Shown one piece after another: positions 57,647 through 64,000 of a stretch of DNA of 64,000 nt. The notes under the pieces were generated by a model. It was not told the origin of the DNA and searched no databases. It saw only the letters and a program-made list of their open reading frames with translations. Made by a program: the position numbers and the translations under genes. Every line of letters begins with the position of its first letter. Within the stretch, counting starts at the first letter, position 1. This stretch comes from Gonapodya prolifera JEL478 (Eukaryota; Monoblepharomycota; Monoblepharidomycetes; Monoblepharidales; Gonapodyaceae), in NCBI GenBank assembly GCA_001574975.1, contig KQ965831.1:116343-180342 (forward strand), given 5' to 3'.

Positions 57647-60600
57647 TCACACAGCAGGCCCACCACCAGCCCCACCGGCACCACCGGCACCACCACCGTG
57701 CAACTCGCCACTACCCGCCACGAGCTTCATGAACGCCTCGGTACTGATCTCGCCACGACGGAGCATGCTAGCCAGGAGGGGTTCCGGGATCACTGAACGT
57801 GAAATTGGTGGTGGTGGAAAGACAAGACAAAAGACCAAGGTACGTAACTAAACGTCAGTACCAAACACACCGCACCGAGCACCCCAACCAAAAGCTCACC
57901 CATTCCTCTGCCCGCTTCTTGTTCCGACCTCCTACTCTCCGGCTCGCCGCCCCATCCGCCCTGGGCGAACCCGAGCGCTCCAGCGGGTCTCTCGCGATCT
58001 GCAAACGAGGCGAGACTGACACTACGGGCACCAATGGCCATGCCATTGCTCAGCCCCCCGACCCCGCGGGAGAATATTCCCGATACGGAAGGGGGCTCCG
58101 TGTTCGCCGCCGTAGTCGTCGCGGTTGGGGGGCCCTTGACGAGTGGAAGGGATGTGGCAATGGACGCGTCCGCCTCGGGCGGGGCGAGGACGAGGAAGGG
58201 GAGGTTGGCGACTTGAGCTGTTGCGAGGTTGGTCGCTGTGGGGTGATTTGATGTTTCGTGTGGGCTTGTTAGGAGGGGACAGACTTTTGAAGAGACCAAC
58301 AAAAGAACTTGCCGAGACACCACCCGTCCCTATACACAACCCAAACCCACACCTTCTCTCCCACAACCACCCCCATCTCATCCTCCTGCTGTGGCTCCCA
58401 CGCCTCTCTCGCCACATACATGGCACCGACACGCACAGCGGTCTCCTCCGGTGCGCCTCCGAGGGCCACGTAGGCCGGGTCGGGCGGAAGGAGCGGGACA
58501 GAGGCGGGGAAGACCGAAATGTGGGATAGTGTCGACGAGGGCGGGAGGGCACCGAGGGGCGGGATCGAGGTCAGCGTGGACGATGGCGAGACGGATGGCG
58601 TGCCCGCGCCGTGAGCGACGAGGGGGAGTTGAAATCCCGCGTACGGCGACGTAGGGGAAGACCCGCCCGCCGGGATCCACCCTGGCGGGGCCGCGTGGTG
58701 CAGTGGGGATGTTGAGAGGGCCGTGTACGAGAGCGAGGGGGAGTGGGCTCCGGGCGACGCCGAGGTGAGGGAAGACCCAGTCGGGGTTGGGTTGACAAGC
58801 CCCGCGTGGTCCCCTCCAACGCTGGTCCCGAGGGACTGCGAGGCTGTAGAGGGGTCGTCGTCGCGGTCGTCGTTGAGGGAGTCCACGGGGGTCCTCGGGC
58901 GCAGAATGGCGCGGTCGGTGGTATGTCTGTGCGGCATGGCAGGGCGCACGGGTGTGTACGCCGAGAGCGGGGAGGAAGAAGCCGACGTGGGCGCCGAGGA
59001 GGCGAGCCGGCGGCGGCGGTAGAAGATGAGCCCCGCGACGAGGAGGACTGTGATAGCAAGAGAGGAAGCGATGGAGGCGGCGAGGACGGTGGGTGAGGGG
59101 CCCGAGGAGCCGTTTTGGGTGGATGGGTCGGGTGGGTCGGGTAGGGCATTGGAGGATGAGTTTGGTGTTGGTGCGGCGGTTCCCCGGGATGAGGCCGCGG
59201 CTGCGGCAGACGGGGTAGCGACAGCGGTCGAGTTGGTTTCGACGAGGACGGCGGGGGAGGTGCAGTTCTGGCGGTACCGGGCCTGGGACTGTCCGAGACA
59301 CGTTGCGACGTCGACGGGTGTGAACCCCTTTGACATCATCTGATTGAACGTGCTCTGGGCGAGGGAGACCGTGCAGTCGAAGGCGTCTCGCTGCCACCAT
59401 ATCCCGCCGAGGGAGTCGGGCGAGTATGTTTTGATGTTGTCGAGCTCGTCCTTGAAGAGGTTCGTGCAGCGTGAGGTGCCCGGTTGGATCGAGGAGGTGG
59501 AGTCGTCGGGGAAGTCGTAGAGGACTCCCGGGAGGACGTAGCCGAGGGTGGTGGCAAGGTTGTGTAGGCGGAGGGTGACCATGTTGGGGAGGAAGATGAG
59601 GTCTTTTGAAGTGGCGGGTCGGGGAGAGATGGTGAGGTGAGGCGGGGGGCAGGAGACGTATTGAATTGAAAAAAAGAGATAGACGAGATGGAGTTAGAAT
59701 GAAGGAAAGGTGGAAGGAAGGGAGTGGCGGCACGAGTAATCGCATCCCCTTCGTCTTTAAGCTGTCCTGCGCCACCTTTCCCGCAACCCCCTCCAAGAAG
59801 ACGACATCACACCCCGCTGAACTTTGACATATTGCGTCTAGGACGCGTGAGGGGTTATTCCTGTTCCTCCTGTGCAACCTCATCTGGGAACCCCGACAAT
59901 CCACCAGCATCCCCTCCTCCCCACCCCACCTCCCTACCCCAACCGTCCACCCATACCACCCCCACAAACTCACATCTCGGCGCGTGGCCCGTCGCCGCTT
60001 TAATCGTCTCGCACCCCGATACGAGGTTCTGTACAATCTGGTCGTCGGACATGGAGGCGATTGAGGCGTCGAGAGTGAGGGGCCATCGCTGGGCGATGAG
60101 CGCGCCAGATGCGGCGAGGGAGGTCAGGGTGGATATTGCGTTGGCCTGTGGGTGTGAGGGAGTGGTGGAGGGTGGGTGTGGGAGAGTTTATGTGGTAGAT
60201 AGGTCAAGGAGAGGGGAGAAAGCGGATTGGAGGGGAAAAGAAGAGTTAGAAGAGAAACAAGAGCGAGTAGGCAGAGAGAACAAGAGTGAGTAGAAAGAGA
60301 GACGCACATCAAGAAAGTCCGGATGTGGGAAGAATGAAAGCGCAGACGCAGCCACGTTTGCTGCAGCGGCGGCGGCGGGAAGAGAGGCAGACAAGTTTCC
60401 AGGCCCCTGAACGTAGATGAGGGAGGCCTGGCGGTTGCTGTGGCGGAGAGGGAGTCGGTCGATGAGTGGGTACATGTGGTTAAATGTTGGAAGGTGCAGA
60501 CAGAGCACTCACTTAGCGCAGTAGACGGGAAACAGCGTGCGGTTTCTGGTATAGAAGTCAGTCTCTCTCTCTATCCGCTCTATCCCCCCTTCCTCCCCTC

Positions 60601-60683
60601 TCTCGCACTCACTGCCATACCCCGCCCTGCCCCATCACCGTCCCCACGCCGACCCCCGCCACGCACGCCGCCACCGCCCCCAT
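57647..60683 (-). CDS. Cysteine-bearing ectodomain-TM-SH3 receptor-like protein (723 aa)
   Basis: Seven exons: 60683-60613, 60545-60513, 60437-60308, 60145-59974, 59602-58319, 58235-57900 and 57792-57647; all phases fit, though the donor at 58318 (GTCTCG) is weak. A signal peptide (MGAVAACVAGVGVGTVMGQG) leads a secreted part with spaced cysteines (VYCAN, SGCETI, HAPRC, SRCTNL, FDCTV, ATCLGQ, QNCTSP). A Ser/Thr/Pro-rich stalk and a TM helix (LAASIASSLAITVLLVAGLI) with RRRR follow. The long cytoplasmic Ser/Pro-rich region ends in an SH3 domain (MYVAREAWEPQQEDEMGVVV, VWVWVVYRDGW, NLPFLVLA) and a conserved-looking tail, VIPEPLLASMLRRGEISTEA. It shares architecture with the gene at 41567 but has no LRRs. 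A surface-sensing role is inferred. Confidence 0.78.
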
Positions 60684-61325
60684 CTGCAGTCCGCGCCACC
60701 GCCATCGTGTCCCCCGCAATCCCGCGCCGTCTCGCCGTCGCATCGAAGTCTTTTGTTTGTGATGTCACAGAGGGTTGCGTCCACAGCGGCGGCTCAAACT
60801 GAGACCCGTTTGCAAAGCACAGTACACCCGTTGCTGGGATGAGAAGGAGAGTGAAATTGAATGTAATAATATTTTCTGCGCATATTTGTCTGGTGTGATG
60901 GCGTCGGGTGGTGTTGAAGCTTGATTGGGGGAACAATGGCCACCTACACTGGGACGACTGAGACGACTGCGAAGACTGCGACGACTGCGACGACTAGCAG
61001 TTCTACCCGACCTAGTCTCAGTACACCGACTGACAAGCCACGTTTCATTTACACCCGCCACGTGCAAGGGGATCCGACCGATCCGCCGATCATATTTTTG
61101 CAATCCCAGCGCAAAACCACGCACAGCCTTTCGCAAGGTCTCGCAAGAAAAATTACATCGACTGGAGTGTTCGTCCTACCACGCAGTTATACACGTTGAT
61201 GTCGCCTGGCATTCCCCCGGCTCCCTCCTGGAGGTCATGGTACATGGTAAAACCACAATCGGTCTATCATCTTGGTGTGGAATTTATACACATACGTCAA
61301 GGTAAAACAAAACGAAACAAAAACG
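60684..61325. other. Gene-less stretch
   Basis: Promoter side of the SH3-tailed gene. GACTGCGA-type trinucleotide-rich repeats occur near 60955-60995. Nothing else recognised. Confidence 0.4.
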
Positions 61326-61583
61326 CTAGCTACCTAGTAAATTTACCAACAATCCAAATATTGTTTGTGGCTTCTCGACTTTGGTCAATCGCTCCTTCGC
61401 ATCCACATGGCCCTTGTCTGCCGCCTTGCGATACCACACAGTAGCCAGTGCTTTGTCCTCCTGCACACCTTTTCCATCTTCGTAGCATCTACCAAGGTGG
61501 AACTGAGCTTTTGCAAGACCCCAATCATAATCATCTACAGCCTTGCAATACCACTCCACTGCCTGCCGCTTGTCCTTCTTCAC
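61326..61583 (-). pseudogene. SEL1-repeat protein, 3' fragment cut by hAT insertion
   Basis: The frame encodes DKRQAVEWYCKAVDDYDWGL, then AKAQFHLGRCYEDGKGV and EDKALATVWYRKAADKGHVD, two SEL1-like repeats (A..WY.KAA..G...A...LG..Y..G.GV), followed by KERLTKVEK and a stop at 61326. The gene should continue to the right, but at 61584 it meets the transposon end, so the 5' part is separated or lost. SEL1 proteins are solenoid adaptors, often in ER-associated degradation or signalling. Confidence 0.75.
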
Positions 61584-62911
61584 TAGGGTTACGAGGGAGC
61601 GAGTAACTCGCTTGAAATGGTCCAACTTGCAACTTGCTCCCTCGGTTATTGGTGAACTCCCGAACTCACTCCGTCAACAATTCTCAAACTCCGAACTCAC
61701 TCCCTCAGATGGGAGTCCACTCTAAACTCCACGAGTTGACTCGGTTGCAACTCGCAGGTTAAATAGCAGGCTAAATTAGAAAAAAAAATTATTTCGGAGT
61801 TACGATATTACAAACGCAAAGTCCCAACTTAATAAATTATTGCTTCATACACATTAATTCAGGATATTCTTGCTTCCACTTCTTTAATGACATTAAGTTC
61901 CTAATCATTACAGGTCCAAGACGGGTCCTCTGGTCCCAAATAACATTCCTCCCTGCAGAAAACATCTGCTCCAATTCCGCACTGGTCCCTTGAATCCCCA
62001 GGTAGTCTTGTGCCATCCACTGAAGTCCTGGAAGATCTCCCCTTCCCTTCCAGTACTCCAGCAAATCTGTCCTCCATGGCCTCCTCGTCTCCATCAAGTA
62101 CTGGTCCAGTTCCCCTTGCATATCTGCATCCTCATCAAAAATACTCATTGCTCCTGCATCCTCCATGACTGGAGTCTGACACCCAAGGCTACCACCAGTT
62201 GCGACACTTGCATACCTGTTTTCTACTGTTGCTCAGATGGTGGCCTCAGCCTTGTTCATGTACTTTGTTTTCCATCCTTGCTCCTGCATCCATGATAGCT
62301 TGTATTCTGGGTGCAGCACTGTTCTAAAATTAGTCAAGGTGTCACCAATGTAAAACCAAAACAAGGTAACTTACCTAATGCAATCCAATAGAGCATTGTG
62401 CTATCTGTCTTTGCATAGTACTTCCAAAGCACTTCCATGATGGCTTCCCAAATCATTAAAAGGACTGGCAGCAACCCAACATCCACGTCCTGAAGCTTGT
62501 ACATTACAATGTTGAAAAGGGGGACAACCATCACAAGGGTTGCGCATGCTGCACTCTCCACCAAGGAGAGTGCTTGTGCTGTGGCTGTGTGAAATAAACA
62601 GGAGAGGGTGAGGTGAGACCAGATTGCAATTCATGTTTGCACACACCACAAGGAGACGTCAAACCTTCTCCAGATAGTTCCAGTCTTTGTCCATCAGTTT
62701 CTACCTGCTAATGTTATGAGTGAGTGAGTCAAAACTCACTCACTCACTCACTCGCAACTTGCGAGTGCGAGTACAAGTTGACAAAGGTGTGAGCAAGACA
62801 AGTTGCAAGTTGGATATATAGTTGAGTGAGCAAGTTGCGAGTTGTATATTTTAGTGAGTGAGCAAGTAACAAGTTTATATAATATAACTCACTCAACTCG
62901 CTCAGAACCCA
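61584..62911 (-). mobile_element. Internally deleted hAT-superfamily transposon
   Basis: Bounded by imperfect inverted ends: TAGGGTTACGAGGGAGCGAG at the left, and at the right the reverse complement of a TGGGTTCTGAGCGAGTTGAG-type end. Subterminal regions (61590-61765 and 62715-62905) are packed with ACTCACTC, GAGTTGC and CAACTTGC motifs, as in Ac-like elements. The interior encodes only the C-terminal part of a transposase. I did not find a matching 8-bp target duplication (left flank TTCTTCAC), so the right boundary is uncertain. Confidence 0.75.
61837..62600 (-). pseudogene. hAT transposase, C-terminal part
   Basis: Exon ~62590-62369 (LSLVESAACATLVMVVPLFN, AIMEVLWKYYAKTD, MLYWIAL) is followed by a GTAAGT...AG intron and an exon starting VLHPEYKLSWMQEQGW. 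An in-frame TGA near 62260 interrupts the frame, which then reads on to the hAT dimerisation region: LLEYWKGRGDLPGLQWMAQD, SAELEQMFSAGRNVIWDQRT, then MIRNLMSLKKW, with a stop at 61837. This last block is the diagnostic hATC domain. The N-terminal BED finger and most of the DDE core are missing, so the protein is not functional. Confidence 0.85.
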
Positions 62912-62929
62912 AAACATCCTGAGTCGGAA

Positions 62930-63104
62930 ATGAGCGCATCGGTCACCGACGTTGCTAGCAAATGGATGACTGCCAGACGTTTTGTTTCAGCTAAGCGGGA
63001 GTTGTCATGGGTGTTCCGGGATGGCCATTTTGAGAAACAGAAGAATGGATCACGAAAGAGGGCCATCTGCCTCCACAAAGTACAGAATTGCTACACAACC
63101 TAGG
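62930..63104 (+). pseudogene. BED-finger-like fragment
   Basis: The plus strand from ATG 62931 reads MSASVTDVASKWMTARRFVS, then ELSWVFRDGHFEKQKNGSRK and RAICLHKVQN. The S-W-V-F...HF...R-A-I-C-L spacing resembles the front half of a BED zinc finger of hAT transposases, but the second CxxC/H ligands are not present. It is opposite in strand to the adjacent transposase. Could be a piece of a second element. Weak. Confidence 0.3.
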
Positions 63105-63148
63105 TGAGCTGCACGAGCTTGTAATCTGCAGGAACGTGTATATATGAT

Positions 63149-63330
63149 CAGATGTACATAGCAAGACATAATGTGCATAGAACTCACTGGCAGGAACGTG
63201 ATGCCAAACTTAGGGCACGTCCTGCAGGTGTGCACATCTAAACCCGCGGCCACAGTAGTGGCACAGCAGCTAATACCCAACACTCATACTACACTATAAA
63301 CTCCATGTTAGTGGATGTCAGTGTGACATT
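63149..63330 (+). repeat. ~185 bp dispersed repeat, copy 2 (near right end)
   Basis: Partner of 2686-2870, same orientation, ~60 kb away. It has a 1-nt insertion that breaks the minus-strand cysteine/histidine frame seen in copy 1. Confidence 0.75.
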
Positions 63331-63854
63331 GTGCTCCCCTCCTTTACCCTCCCCTTCCTTCTTACTCCCATCAGTCTTTAGCCAGACAGAAAGTATTACG
63401 GTGTCCCAATCTAGAAACAGCTGCAAGTGCCTGGCAGAGTTCTTGGTCCTAGCTTTCAAGTTCCTAGACCTGAGAGTGCAAAGTGGTACCATCTCCGCAA
63501 GGTTACTAATACAGTCTGAAGATCCATTTGAACATTGCAATAGCATCATGAAAAGTTTAAAGTTGCTGTTGGAAAAGTAAGAAGAAAGGATAGGTTGGGG
63601 TGCAGATTTATGACTGTGCAGCCAAAGAGGGCTGAAATGTCATCTACAGCTGCATTTGTCAAGCGATTCTGAGTGATAAATATAGCTTGAGTATGTGAAT
63701 TGCTGGTTGATTCCATTTGGAAAGATCTTGTGACAGCAGAGGCTGCTAATAAATGAGCTGATATGAGTTGCACACAAAGTCGTGAATAACTCAATTAAGA
63801 GCAGTCCAATCCAAACAAAACTTTTAAGTCACAATATTGAATTAATTTAGCGTC
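63331..63854. other. Repeat-like DNA without a recognised gene
   Basis: Short open frames on the minus strand (for example 63549-63289) have no recognisable domain. AT-rich and adjacent to repeats. Confidence 0.35.
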
Positions 63855-64000
63855 GATAAGGGTTAGGGTTAGGGTGCAATAGGACGCTAGGTGAGGGTGG
63901 GGGATTTTTGGGAATGAGAACTTCATGCCCAGCTCCAAGTCTGGTACCAACAGATAGCCCTGATATAGGGTTAGGGTGCAATAGGACGCTGGGTGAGGGT
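63855..64000 (+). repeat. TTAGGG-type telomere-like repeat unit, two copies
   Basis: GGGTTAGGGTTAGGG at 63860-63874 is followed by TGCAATAGGACGCTAGG and TGAGGGT. A second copy of AGGGTTAGGGTGCAATAGG begins at 63967 and runs to the window end, 102 bp after the equivalent position (63865) in the first. It may be the start of a subtelomeric tandem array continuing beyond the window. Confidence 0.65.

Noticed and set aside
58378-60036. 552-codon minus-strand frame overlapping the SH3-tailed gene
   Set aside because: Arg/Pro/His-rich out-of-frame reading of the true gene, whose exons show signal peptide, TM helix and SH3 domain.
62715-62905. CRISPR-like short regular repeats
   Set aside because: Units are irregular ACTCACTC/GAGTTGC motifs without unique spacers and lie in hAT subterminal regions.

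Overview
This window looks like nuclear DNA from a fungus. Evidence: multi-exon genes with short GT-AG introns (mostly 50-110 nt, often GTGAGT donors), a fungal-specific transcription-factor domain, a Mediator subunit, a POM33/TMEM33-type membrane protein, a P4-ATPase flippase and TTAGGG-type repeats near the right end. Leucine-rich-repeat and cysteine-bearing ectodomain proteins with a cytoplasmic SH3 module, plus BTB paralogues, suggest an early-diverging (possibly zoosporic/chytrid) fungus; that placement is inference. All exon structures below were read by eye from splice signals and reading-phase agreement.

Layout. 1-0.8 kb: 5' part of an MFS monocarboxylate-type transporter leaving the left edge. 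1-5.3 kb: repeat-rich DNA and decayed copy A of a lineage-specific F-box-like family. 6.3-15.7 kb: two BTB/POZ paralogues with identical intron phases, separated by copy B of the decayed family. 16.8-18.9 kb: a fungal transcription factor without a visible zinc cluster. 19.3-20.6 kb: a six-exon double-VOC (glyoxalase-like) protein. 21-22.8 kb: an ankyrin/SH3 fragment and an LRR-like fragment. 23.3-36.2 kb is a dense housekeeping block: alkaline ceramidase, TMEM33/POM33 protein, MED16 and a long P4-ATPase. 37.8-40.1 kb: a decayed coiled-coil protein kinase followed by repeated IRE1/KEN-like motifs. 41.6-44.6 kb: an LRR-TM-SH3 receptor-like protein. 45-47.3 kb: a poorly resolved gene. 47.8-49.3 kb: an NAA50-like N-terminal acetyltransferase. 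51.8-53.4 kb: copy C of the decayed family. 53.7-55.3 kb: a C2H2 transcription factor. 55.6-56.4 kb: a second LRR-like gene. 57.6-60.7 kb: a second SH3-tailed membrane protein. 61.3-64 kb: a SEL1-repeat gene broken by an internally deleted hAT transposon, then dispersed repeats and telomere-like repeats.

How the parts relate. Ceramidase and flippase both act on membrane lipids, but nothing here links them in regulation. The main themes are family expansion and decay (three copies of one F-box-like family, two BTB genes, two SH3-tailed receptors plus an SH3 fragment, two LRR-like genes) and repeat activity (a hAT element, a ~185 bp repeat near both ends of the window, and a hairpin-rich repeat inside introns of two unrelated genes).
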